Source of the DNA: Sinonovacula constricta
Taxonomy: Eukaryota > Mollusca > Bivalvia > Cardiida > Solecurtidae
DNA length: 64,000 bases
Assembly: GCA_007844125.1 (NCBI GenBank)
Contig: CM017563.1
Span: 24,800,394-24,864,393, forward strand
Reading direction: 5' to 3'
Part shown: positions 12,574-25,200 of the stretch, piece after piece
How the letters are laid out: each line of letters starts with the position of its first letter
Position numbering within the stretch: the stretch's first letter is position 1
The notes under the pieces: model-generated
Databases searched by the model: none
Told to the model about the DNA's origin: nothing
The model's input: the letters and a program-made list of their open reading frames with translations, nothing else
Made by a program: the position numbers and the translations under genes

Positions 12574-12935
12574 TGAGGTGATATCAGACAGTTTGGTCCG
12601 AACATATTTTCTTAAACATTAAAATGAACCATTGTTTCCTGAACAGATCTGCAATATGCTGTTTATTGATGTCCTACACCTGTTAAATAAAAAGTGAACC
12701 AAAAAGCCACAATCATCATTACAAACGTGTATTTCCTATCTGAGCCACGCTGCACAGTTAGCTATTTTTAAACCAAGAAAACCATGTGACCATTATGTTT
12801 TATTTCATCCACGTCATCCGCTGTGACGTCTAAGTCTATTTTTAGCAAGAATTCCAATCGTTCTTATTTACATATATTGTTACCTATAGAAGATGTAGGC
12901 AAACTCTAAGGCTAGAGGTATAATCGGTTTTGTTT
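12574..12935 (-). mobile_element. MITE family M, copy 4
   Basis: Left end GAGGTGATATCAGACAGTTTGG; shared interior (TGTTTATTGATGTCC, TATCTGAGCCACGCTGCAC). The right terminus has decayed (GGCAAACTCTAAGG...). Confidence 0.7.
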
Positions 12936-15140
12936 TGGAGTTAAACATTGTCTATGCTAGTGCAGTATAAACAGAACAAATGAAACAACATTGATAATTG
13001 TTTCAAACAAATAACATACTGACCTGGTAAGGGTTTTGTGTAATCTTGGTATTTACATTTATTTTTGTATGGTAATAATATGCTGCTTAGAGATTACCTT
13101 ATTCATACAACATGTACAGACTGTGAGACAAAAAATTATTTAATGTCTCATAAGTTAAATCCTAGCACAAAATGTGCATTTCACAAAGTTCCATCATCAT
13201 TATTTACTATTATTCCAAAATGTAATAAAAATCATCAAACAACTAAAACAAGCAATCATTGATTTTTGTATTGTATTGATGTAATATATTTATTATATTA
13301 AAGGTTTTACTAAACAAGTCATTTATTAGTGTTTTCAATTATACATCAAGATTTCCTCTGAATTCATGATAACACTAATTGGGTCAAAACAATGTTTGTG
13401 CTGTCAAAAGCTAACAATCTAAAACTTGTGTGAGTGCAACATTTGGGTCCCTAAATCTGGTTAATGTGTTTTGTTGACAGACCATTCCAACATGGAAGTG
13501 TCAATCTTCCTTGATCAAGTCTTGTCTCAGTCATCCTTTGTTAATTTTAACAATAAACACTATTTATCCTAAAACTTTGTTCACACTTTAGTCTTTAAGA
13601 CAATTAAGAAAATAGTGTTATCTACTGTAGTAATAGGTGAGGCCCTTGAAATTGTTAACAGACAATAAAAAAACTTTGATCAAGTATTGATTAATATCTA
13701 AGTACCCAGAATGGATTCTTAGAGTGAAGTGTGAAGTGGTATTTATCGAAAACATCATTTTGGAAGTATCATATTCCAAAATATGGCACAGACAAGAAAA
13801 AATTGATATTTAATTATGACAAATCAAAAAGTAAGATTAACATAGCACGTAGACACATGCCAAACTATCAAATGTGCCATGTCTGATGGCTGTTTATATG
13901 TCAAAAACAGCAAAAAATGTCTTCAATATAAGATTTACTTTTAAATATATAAAATTGAAAATCACTGAACAGTTCTTTAATGTGTACCTGTAATAGGAAA
14001 TGCCTTTATCTGTTAAAAAAGTAGATTCATACTGTTAATTGCATACTTTTACCACTGTTCACATGAAAAGAGAGGAAGGGCATGAAGTGCGTGGTAAAAA
14101 TGTATGATATGATGAAATTGGTCATCAAATATTAACAACACCTTAGACATACAGAAATACAATCGTCAACACAGCAAAACAAATAAAACTGGAAACATAA
14201 TGTGTTTATCACATAGTGAATTGCTACTACAAACTTGTAATAAGCGCTTTCTTCATGATGTGTTCACACTAGACAAGAAACGACAGACACAAATGGACAA
14301 GAATTTTTTAGCTATCCCGACCATATAAAACTTGCAGTAACTGTTTGAATATCAGACATGTAATGGTCAATAAAAAGGATGTGTAACCAACATTGCTAGA
14401 TAATTATCCATTGAAAAGTATTCTTGACGATTAACATTCAGATAATGGTAATCAAGGGACACAATAAAATATCTGCATTCAGAGCAATTTTTATATTTTT
14501 TGTAAATATATGCACAAGAGTAATGTTATACAACTAAGGGTACCAAAACACAATAAAAGTAATATTCTGCCCTAACGACATCACATTCAACAATTAAGAC
14601 CTAAATAAATTGGAATTAAAAGATGAGAAATAGCTATGAAACATCAAAAGGATACAGTACAATTGGATTTCTGTTTATTTGTCATCCATTTGTGCTTTCC
14701 AGAGTAGTGTGACTTATTCATTAATGGTCTAATGTTAAAAAAAGTTAACTATACTTCAGGTATAATCATTTGGTTAAAGATTGGATAAAAAATTAAGGAT
14801 TTTTTTTTATTTTGTTTCACTTACTAGAATGTAATTTTCATCTAGACAAAGAGGAAATTCTTTTTCTGTTATGATGGACCAGAAATCTGTATGCTGTTAC
14901 ATTTAGAGTCGAAAACTTTATTGTGTTACATTTAAAGCAGAAAATATGAGGTTTGACATAAACTGTGCAAAAGAAGCTTTTATGATATATTATAACATTT
15001 ACTTATTAACAAAGGTTGCTAAGAATGTTATTTTTGCTTAAAATAGGACCCTTATTCAGAGATTTCTGATGTACACATAAAATCTAAATGAAATTGTTAA
15101 GTCAAAAGTTTGCTTTGTTCTGTGGATTCTCAACCTGCCT
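12936..15140. other. Gene-free AT-rich stretch
   Basis: No splice-supported exon, RNA gene or recognised repeat. A short frame at 13065-13262 has no family resemblance. Confidence 0.4.
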
Positions 15141-15153
15141 GGTATCATTGTTT

Positions 15154-15465
15154 TTGTTAATTGGGTTTATGGTCCAACCATCAGTATTTCAGTTATCTGA
15201 AGACGGTGTCCACTTGAAGCAGATATAGTGCTGCATTCACTGTATATAGCATGCCGGAAACACCTGGCATGATACCACACCCAGTCACATTATCCTGATA
15301 CCAGACCAACCAGCCGTGGAACTACCCTTATATTTGCTTCAGCGTTAGCAAGGGAGCTATACCACTACCATTTTTTACGACTTTGGTATGTCAAGGCCTG
15401 GGATCGAACCAGGGGCCTCCCGTAACTGCAGCTGACGCTTTACCCTTTGAAATACCAGGTCCGGT
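15154..15465 (-). mobile_element. SINE A, copy 1, with target-site duplication
   Basis: Read on the - strand it begins with a tRNA-like head (GACCTGGTATTTCAAAGGG... box A region; TGGTTCGATCCCAGG box B) and ends ...ATAAACCCAATTAAC. The body contains CTTGAAGCAGATATAGTGCT on +. A 13-base duplication GGTATCATTGTTT at 15141-15153 and 15466-15478 flanks it, showing retroposition. Confidence 0.88.
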
Positions 15466-15478
15466 GGTATCATTGTTT

Positions 15479-16507
15479 CATCATGAATGTATATGAGAAG
15501 ATTCAAACAGAACACAGACTAAGGGAATGTGTATACAAACAACAAGCTAATATAACAACATAAATGACACATATAGTACAATATAGTAAAGAATTTAAAC
15601 AAACCCAGGCATTGGGAAAAAAAATAGCACAGAGAATTTGTTAAACAACATCAATAACCTAATAATAAAGACAGTTAACTGATTTTAAAAAGCAATACCT
15701 TTAAATAACACAACCAACCACCTGCACACAATGCCATAATAGCATAAATGTTACTGGCTGTTTTAAAACAATGGGTTTTCTATAACCTTTCTTGCTGCAT
15801 TTGTTTTTAAAACTAAATGAATTATTACTCAGATAAAATTATTTACCAACATCTAGCTGCAATGATAATTAGACTGATTGTTACTAGCAAATAGAGCCAG
15901 TCTGGATCAGACAGCTCTCAGTTACCCAATACTTGACTAACTTGAAATGGAATAACCCTTGCCAGTGGGGTGCATAAGACAATGAGCTATAAGAGGACCA
16001 TGTCAATGATCACAATACCTGCACCAATCACAACCATACAAAATGCATGTTGAATTGTATATAACAATTTATAAAATAATAAATTCTCTGACAAAAGCTA
16101 CCCTGTATAACAAGATAAAGTTTTTGATCATGGAATATGTGAATTATATTTTTAAAATAATGATGTTAACATAAATATTAAAGTTCTGTAACATTATTAT
16201 AAATATCTGTACCTTAAAAGTTTACTATAACCATGTATATAATAATAATAAAAACACAATATGCAATGGTTTAACAATAAAATTTTGATATTTGGAAATA
16301 AACAGCCAACTTACCTGATAACAACTGAAAAACCATCAATTAATATTCATACCTAAAATAACCTAAGAATTGGTCAACTTAACATAAATATCAAAAAGGA
16401 CTATCTTTAAACAATCAGTTCTGCTCTTCTATTTACAATGTGACAGGTTTGACAACACAACCAAGGCACTTCTGATGTTTATACAGCTTTAATATGAAAA
16501 CTTAAGA
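15479..16507. other. Gene-free AT-rich stretch
   Basis: No feature recognised. Confidence 0.4.
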
Positions 16508-16625
16508 TATATGAGGGATATCAGTGAATAGTCTCCCTTTAATACTCTTTAAATGCAAGTATGTTCTTTTATTTGGATTACTTTGTTGTTATGCTTGTGG
16601 GGTCATTGGAGTCTATGTGGTTTGA
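16508..16625 (+). repeat. Repeat family D, diverged left-end fragment
   Basis: GTGAATAGTCTCCCTTTAAT, CTTTAAATGCAAGTATGTTC and TGCTTGTGGGGTCATTGGAG follow the order of family D (for example 46250-46345). Confidence 0.5.
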
Positions 16626-17611
16626 TATATCTGATTTAATTCTTTAATGGAGTCCAAGGATTTGAAGAAAAAGGTCATACTTCCTATGTTGACAACATCA
16701 GATATTTCATCGGACAAGAGGGACAATTTTCATTAAATTTCCCCGATTGTACATGTATCTAGAAGCTCCTCACACCAGATAAAAAAGATGATTTCTATAA
16801 TATATATTTCTGACCTTAACAAAAATCATTTATGGCACATTCTTTATTTCATTTTTTAAACACTGTCAAATGCTACTTGTGTTATTTTAATAACTGCTGG
16901 TAAATAAGTGGTTTGCTGTGGTAGCACAGAAAGAGTCCTAGGATTGGTACATAACATGACTTCTCTAACAAAATAAAAATATATATAACAATTTAAACTT
17001 CATGCATTGCTGTTTTTAGGTTTAACAATACTTTGTGCCTATCTCCATGGTCATAAAACTAAATCAAAGTACAATGGTTGCACCATTTTCTTGCTTTGAA
17101 ACTTAACACATCTCACACATGGTAATGTTAAATTACAAAAACTTTTCTTAAGTAAAATGCTTAAAACTCTTCCTAAACTTGTATTTAACAAAGCTTTAAC
17201 AATTTAGCAAACAGTAGAGTAACAAACAGTAACTAGTAAAACAGATTTTGTACTCTTCCACATAACTTAACATTTAGTAAACAAATAAATAATAAAAAAT
17301 ATATATAACATAATTACTTCAAACATGCTAGGACAATGTTTTTATTTATTTTATAGTACTTAATAAAGCTTTCACAATGTAGACAAATGCTATTTTATTA
17401 AATAATTGTAAGTTAAAGCTTGTGTGATTTTGCAGCTCCTTGTTACACAGTTTAAAAACTCTATAAATATCATAAAAATATATTTCTCAGTAAAATTATA
17501 AATACTAACAAAACATTTCTATGGCACCTGAGCTGTCGCAACCAAATATATCCTCCGATTTCATAGTAATTTCAGCTTTCATGGTGTATATGGTGCTAAC
17601 ACTGTTTACAT
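16626..17611. other. Gene-free AT-rich stretch
   Basis: No feature recognised; long A/T runs only. Confidence 0.4.
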
Positions 17612-18082
17612 GTAAGCATTTACTGAAACTGTTGATGCATTTACTTAAACTGTACATGCATTTCCTGGAACTGCTTAAGCATTTACTTAAACTTTAGAAG
17701 CATTTCCTGAACCTGCATAAACATTTACTTAAACTTTAGAAGCATTTCCTGGAGTTGCTTAAGCAATTACTTAAACTTTAGAAGCATTTCCTGAACCTGC
17801 TTAAGCATTTACTTAAACTTTAAAAGCATTTCCTGAACCTGCATAAACATTTACTTAAACTTTAGAAGCATTTCCTGAACCTGCTTAAGCATTTACTTAA
17901 ACTTTAGAAGCATTTCCTGAACCTGCTTAAGCATTTACTTAAACTTTAGAGGCATTTCCTGAACCTGCTTAAGCATTTACTTAAACTTTAGAGGCATTTC
18001 CTGAAATTGCTTAAGCATCTACTTAAAAGCATTTCCTAAACTGTTGATACATTTCCTGAAACTGAAGAAGCATTTCCTGAAA
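17612..18082. repeat. 42-bp minisatellite, about 11 copies
   Basis: Unit built of two related halves, GAAGCATTTCCTGAACCTGC and TTAAGCATTTACTTAAACTT+TA, so an older ~21-bp repeat doubled before expanding. The ends are more diverged than the centre. Confidence 0.92.
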
Positions 18083-18303
18083 CAACATTCTGTAACATGT
18101 AGGTAAGTGGAATGTCAAAATGTGTTTACAAAGATGAATGTCATAACTGTGATCATTTTTTAGGACACCTCACTGGGTTTCCATGATGGCAATTATCATT
18201 ATCATGTGTTTTGTTTGGGAGTCAAACTCTTTCATTTTTTAAAATCACCCATTGATTGAAATTTGCTTTAGCTGATCAAATCTCCCACGGGTAATTCAAC
18301 ATC

Positions 18304-18309
18304 TTTATT
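18304..18309 (-). terminator. ACER3: Candidate poly(A) signal of the ceramidase gene
   Basis: AATAAA on the - strand, the first I see downstream of the stop at 19162. It would give a 3' UTR of about 850 bases. Confidence 0.35.
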
Positions 18310-19161
18310 AATCAATCAGTAATCTGTAATTGTCTTGGAAATAACAGTAAAGTTTAGTTACCCATTTTTGCTTGTTATTAGAATGTCGTACCAAAAGATT
18401 TATATTGTTGTTAAAAAATATTTTTTTCTAATTATTTGAAAATAAACATGAAAAATTGAGATTTAGATATGCATTTCATTATGGGAGCACTCTGAAGAAG
18501 TAAAAAGTACTTTTTCCTAGTTACTATGAATATTATAAGTATCACAAAGCCCATATTTGTATATCTGTCATAGACATCTGTATATTTCTAATTACTAAAT
18601 ATGGCACCTAGTGAGTTCATACCTACTAGAAATGTGACCCAGGCAAAATAATCAATTTCTCATTTTTGTAATTGTTACACTGTTCAACTTCTTAACAGAT
18701 TTTTAAGAAATTGTTCAGTTTCTAGCTCTGTAAATGTCACATTGAGAGATTTTTAACAAAAATCTGTGAGAAAATGTATATCTGATAGTGTCTTAAAAGG
18801 CCACATGTACAGAGAAATAAATAAAGTGTGACTACTGGTCCCCGGAACTATCACACTGACTCCCAATCTGGCTGATGTGTCAAATATCTTGGCATATTTT
18901 CACAATGAGAGATTTATGGATGTGTACAAAATGTCTTTTCTTTCAACTTGTATTGTCCCATGGACTGCTTAGGTCGTATCTTTTGGGGGTGTGACATATC
19001 CATCGGTTTTGTCAGTTTCTTAGAAGGTCTGTTATGTCACATAGAGAAAGTCAGTATTACAGTGTATTAAAGTCAGAGGCCACTGGGTGTGCACAGCAAC
19101 TGGAAGTCTATGCCAAGCGGACATTTTTCCACTTAGGCGACTGACTTCCATTCTCCTGGCG
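18310..19161 (-). other. ACER3: Probable 3' UTR of the ceramidase gene
   Basis: Lies directly after the TGA stop. No recognised repeat in it, unlike the surroundings, which fits transcribed sequence. Boundaries are inferred. Confidence 0.4.
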
Positions 19162-19212
19162 TCATAAGAACTTGGACTCCAAAGCCAGATAAGGCCAGAA
19201 ATTCAACCAATA
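19162..19212 (-). CDS. ACER3: Ceramidase exon 11 (last coding exon)
   Basis: Acceptor ccgtttcag; reads YWLNFWPYLALESKFL then TGA at 19162-19164. It corresponds to the FLFGIWPVILFEP end of ACER3. The alternative frame (VEFLALSGFG...) is longer but does not fit the phase-0 donor of exon 10. Confidence 0.82.
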   Translation of the reverse strand, partial: YWLNFWPYLALESKFL

Positions 19213-22200
19213 CTGAAACGGTAATGAAAAATGATTGTGTTAAATGTGATGTGGTGTTAAAACAAAGTAGAAAATAAGTTGTTAAACAACAACGAAACTT
19301 ATAATAAGATAGTTTATTTAGAAACAAAAACAAAAGAAACACTGTTTTTCAAACAACAATAAATACAAGTTGTTATACAAGAACAATAGAAACCACATGT
19401 AAAGCAAGATGGCCATGTTGGCACTTTATTGATTCTCTGAAGGCATTACATGTAAAGTAACTGAGAGCAAACATATCAGCAAGTTTTTGATTTTGTTTTG
19501 AGACCACAGCAACCAATCACGATCATTATAGTGACGTCCAGCTGTTTTGGTTAGGTAAACCCCAGACAAATGTCTGGGTAGAACCACTGGCACACCACAG
19601 GTCAGGTGAAAGACTTTCCCACATTAAGTCTTTCGTCGATCGAGACTCAAACCCATGCGGCGGGTGGCTAAGCAGTCAGAGGAGTAATAAATCAATGAAT
19701 CTACCACTATGCAATTGACGCCCCAGCAATTTTTCAAAAGACCAGAAAAATTGGTTTACCATTTGATTTAAGAGTTACGGTCTTGACAAAAACGTTTTTT
19801 TCAATATGGCCATATGAGGAGAATAGCTATGTTTTTGTTGCATCCGTTTCTTTTACAATCTTGAAGGAAGGCCATCAAACAACTATACTAAAAACAAGAC
19901 TCTAGCTCTTTAGGTCTCAGGAAAGAAGTTTTTCAAAGTTTTACTTTAAAAAAATGTCCACACCTAGGCAGCACATGTCTTTTGAGGTACACTTGTTTTA
20001 AAATCTTGATAGGGGGCCACCCAAAGAACATGTATATCAAATATCATGGCTTGTAGTTTATGCAAAGATGATTTCCATAGTTTCTCTTGATGGCCATATG
20101 TGGAAAATGGCCATGTTTTTGTTGCATCAGTTTCTTTATGAAAGATCATCAAACAAATTTACTAAAAATCAAGACTATTTAGGTCTCAGGAAAGAAGATT
20201 TTCAAAGTTTTACTTTGAATTGAAAATGTCCACACCTGGAAAGACATGTCTTTTGAGGTATACTTGTTTTAAATTCTTGACAGGGGGCCACCCAAAGAAC
20301 ATGTATATCAAATATCATGGCTCGTGGTTTATGCAAAGAAGATTTCCATAGTTTCTCTTGATGGCCATAATGTGGAAAATTGCCATGCTCCTGGTGGGTG
20401 GTAAATGTTTTTTGGGACATAAAAATTCTTTGAGTAACTATTCCTTCCCTTCCAAACTGAAAATTCTGAAGAAGTTGGGTTGACTTTGGTCAAGATATTT
20501 CAGAGGAGATTTTAAAAAAAATGGTTATAGATGCTGGGTTGCAGGCGGGGGGTGATCACAGCAGCTCACCTTAAGGATATGCTCAAGCAAGCATTAGAGA
20601 AACAACAGAAAAACAACAGCAAAAAGTTCAGTTAAAACAATCAGAGAAACAACAGTATGTTACAATATGTTACATCAAATATACCAACAAAAACCTTGAG
20701 TCAAATACAACTTTTAAAACATGGTGACAAACAACAAAAACAAAACATATTGCAAAAGCATGCGCTTAAACAATATAAAAAACATTTCTTAAGCTAAACA
20801 AAGTGCATTTAGGTCATTACTATGTACACTACAATACTATAAAATATTATATAAAAAATTAACTTAAGAAAAGTGTTACTAACACCATACAGCAATAATC
20901 TGTATACTTTAATGAAATTTACTGAAATGATTTACCTTAATTCTTGACTTTTGTTCCAATACAACACATCGTGTATGGGCACTGAAAAAAAGGACAATTT
21001 AACTGTATAAAACAAAACATAGCAATCTTTCTTTACTATTTTCAGTGTTCAATGCAAGTAATAAGATTGCTTCTTTGCAATGCTGTCCAAAATTCACGGG
21101 TTTAGAAAAGACTTGCATTTTCCAACAAAAATCTGTTATGATGTCATTGTAGGGATGCTATTGTGAAATTGCTTTTTATATTTAAATATACGCTCACTTT
21201 ATAATAAAAGCTTTATGCAATATTGTCCACTTTAAATGTTGAACCAGTGAACTGAACATATATTTCCTATGAAAAATTATTAGTATATTGAAGCAGTATA
21301 TAGAACCTTTAAGACAGTGCTTGTACAGCCAAACTTGAATGTAATAATGTTTTGTATTTTGTTTTTGAAATACACCACAGCGACCAATTATCATCATTAT
21401 ATATTAGCTATTTTTGGTAGAGGAAGGCCCCAAAACAAATGTCTGAGTAGAACCACCAGCTCACCTCAGGTCAGCTGGAAAACCTTCCCACAATTAGTCC
21501 TTCGCCCCAAACAGGACTTGAACACGGTGAGAGACTAAGTGGTCAAAGGTGTTACTAATCGCAACTACCACTATGCCACGGGTGCTCCTTTGAATGTAAT
21601 AAGCCATGGTTATCAGATATGATTAAAATGTTCACATATCCTGTACTACTTGTGGGTACATGTACAGACTAGGCTGTTAAATGCATGACCCCAACAACCC
21701 TGTAACAGGTACAAATTTATAAAGCTGGGTGGTCTGGAACCCATAATGCGAAAGGAAACTGGGATCTAAATAAAATCAACCATAAAGGCAATGACAAGTC
21801 TTTCATCAGTTGATGATTCCCCTTCTTAAACATGCATGTTTATGTAAGTTTATATGGTTTATTATTCCACCAACAGTATTTCAGTTATTCAGAGACAATA
21901 TCCACTTGAAGCAGATATAGTGCTGCCTTCACTGTGTAGAGCATGGCGTGAACACCTGGCATGATACCACACGCAGTCACATTATCCTGGCACTGTGCCA
22001 GCTAGTCGTGGAACTACCCTTATATTTGCTTGAGCGTTAGCAAGGGGGCTATACCAATATCATTTTAACAACTTTGGTATGTCGTGGCCCGGGATTGAAC
22101 CTGGGGCCTCTCGTACCTGAAGCCAACGCTCCACCAATTGCTCTACCAGGTCCAGTAAAATATGCATTTATACACACAAGAAAATAAGACTGAACCACGA

Positions 22201-25200
22201 TGCAGTCTTTCATCAGTTGATGAACCCACTTTTTAAAAATGCATGTATACTCACATGAAAATAAGACTGAGGTAGGTACCCAGTCCAGCTAGGATATGCC
22301 ACCAGGCGTGAAGTTCAAGGACGGGAGACAACACACCCGCTATTCGGCGTACAATCCTGCAACCATGAACACGTGGGTTTATTTACAGTAGCATTAAATA
22401 TGTAGGCAAAATAAGTCAATCTGATCAGAGTTTATGAAACAAAACAGTTGACCATTTTCACACCATGAACCATCTTCAGAAAACTGGAATTATGGTATAT
22501 TTTGCAACATTTACTTTAACACAGAAATTTGTGTTCACTTGAACTTATAAGTCTAAGTGAGATATTGTTTGAAATTAACACAAAATGAACTTGGTGTAGT
22601 TTCAAATGTCAACAGCAGAATAAGATAGTCACAAGAAAGTATGAACTTCAGGACAAAGGTATTGACATACAAGCCAAATGTAACAGTAAGAACAAATATG
22701 TGATGCGTCATTAAATGAAAAGAGCAAACCCAACAGATGCTGACTTGGAACGGTCGGTCGGCAAAAGGGACCGACTGGGGTGCTTAATCCTGTTTTACAG
22801 AGCTCTAACCTAACATTTTTGTTATTCTATATATAGCAGAAATCAACAAACAAAATTGTGAATAGTTATAAAGACACGGCTAAGACAAAGCTACTGTAAT
22901 AAATAAAAATTTAACAAAAAGTCACAACTAAGTTAACATTAAGCCAGTCATGATATGCCAACGACATACACACGAAGCTTAGTACACCATATCAGTCCTG
23001 TAATGTTATATTAAAATCCAACTGTCGCCAAGAAATAGTGCAAACAAATCTTGTCTATAGATGGGCATGTCTCTAATATCCCCTATATAATTCATACCTG
23101 GGGTATAATAACATGAAGTGCTTCAAGAATACCATTGTCAAACCATCAACAAACTGATTCAATATACACTGTAAATATCATTCCGATAGGGAATTTTCTC
23201 AATAAAACTTTCTCTTTAAACTCATTTTTGATGTTTCAGCCGGTTAGTCTTTTTTTTTAAATTATAACACAGCGATTAACAACTCTAAATTTTGTTGCTT
23301 TTTTTGTACAAAAGAATAAGGTGACTTAAAATGGAATTGTTTATGATTCTCCAGACATGTACTCAATTAAATATGCTATATTGCTCTAGACATATACTCA
23401 ATTAAATATGCTATATTGCTCTAGACATATATTCAATTTAATATGATATATATCTCCAGACATGTACTCAATTAAATATGCTATATTGCTCTAGACATAT
23501 ATTCAATTTAATATGATATATATCTCCAGACATGAATTCAATTAAATATGCTATATTGCTCTAGACATATATTCAATTTAATATGATATATCTCCAGACA
23601 TGAATTCAATTAAATATGATATATTTCTCCAGACATGTATTCAATTTAATATAATGTTCTAGGCATATATTCAATTAAATATGATATATATCTCCAGACA
23701 TGTATTCAATTTAATATAATGTTCTAGGCATATATTCAATTAAATATGATATATTTCTTCAGACATGTATTCGATTAAATATATTGTTCTAGGCATATAT
23801 TCAATTAAATATGATATATTTCTCCAGACATGTATTCAATTAAAGAAAAGTAAAATACACAATGCACAAGAGTTACTTAGTTAGTCTTTTTGAAGAAAAT
23901 CTATTGGTGTCATACATACTTACCCAACCTTATATGTATTAGATAATTTTGTACTGTTTGACAATCAAAAACAACCTCACTTTTAATTCATCTTGTTGGT
24001 TTGTAAAAAAGATGTACATGGCCAGAAATCTTCCACAAGCAACCACAAAGAGGTGCTATCAATTATCATTATAAATTAAGTTTTATCAGCAAACTGTTGA
24101 ATACCACCTTTAAAGAAACAGTAATTTTTACAAAGCCTACTTACTGCAAGGATTGACAGTACTCATATTTCTATAAAGCCTACTTACTGCAGGGATTGAC
24201 AGTACTCATATTTCTATAAAGCCTACTTACTGCAGGGATTGACAGTACTCATATTTCTATAAAGCCTACTTACTGCAAGGATTGACAGTACTCATATTTC
24301 TATAAAGCCTACTTACTGCAGGGATTGACAGTACACATATTTCTATAAAGCCTACTTACTGCAAGGATTGACAGTACTCATATTTCTATAAAGCCTACTT
24401 ACTGCAAGGATTGACAGTACTCATATTTCCATAAAGCCTACTTACTGCAGGGATTGACAGATAAAGCCTACTTACTGCAGGGATTGACAGTACTCATATT
24501 TCTATAAAGCCTACTTACTGCAAGGATTGACAGATAAAGCCTACTTACTGCAGGGATTGACAGTACTCATATTTCTATAAAGCCTACTTACTGCAGGGAT
24601 TGACAGATAAAGCCTACTTACTGCAGGGATTGACAGTACTCATATTTCTATAAAGCCTACTTACTGCAGGGATTGACAGTACTCATATTTCTATAAAGCC
24701 TACTTACTGCAGGGATTGACAGTACTCATATTTCTATAAAGCCTACTTACTGCAAGGATTGACAGTACTCATATTTCTATAAAGCATACTTACTGCAAGG
24801 ATTGACAGATAAAGCCTACTTACTGCAGGGATTGACAGTACTCATATTTCTATAAAGCCTACTTACTGCAGGGATTGACAGATAAAGCCTACTTACTGCA
24901 GGGATTGACAGTACTCATATTTCTATAAAGCCTACTTACTGCAGGGATTGACAGTACTCATATTTCTATAAAGCCTACTTACTGGAAGGATTGACAGTAC
25001 TCATATTTCTATAAAGCCTACTTACTGCAGGGATTGACAGTACTCATATTTCTATAAAGCCTACTTACTGCAAGGATTGACAGTACTCATATTTCTATAA
25101 AGCCTACTTACTGCAAGGATTGACAGTACTCATATTTCTATAAAGCCTACTTACTGCAGGGATTGACAGATAAAGCCTACTTACTGCAGGAATTGACAGT

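Noticed and set aside
19133..19342. Longer - frame ending VEFLALSGFGVQVLMTPGEWKSVA as the ceramidase C-terminus
   Set aside because: Needs a phase that exon 10's donor does not provide; the phase-0 frame gives YWLNFWPYLALE, which fits the family.
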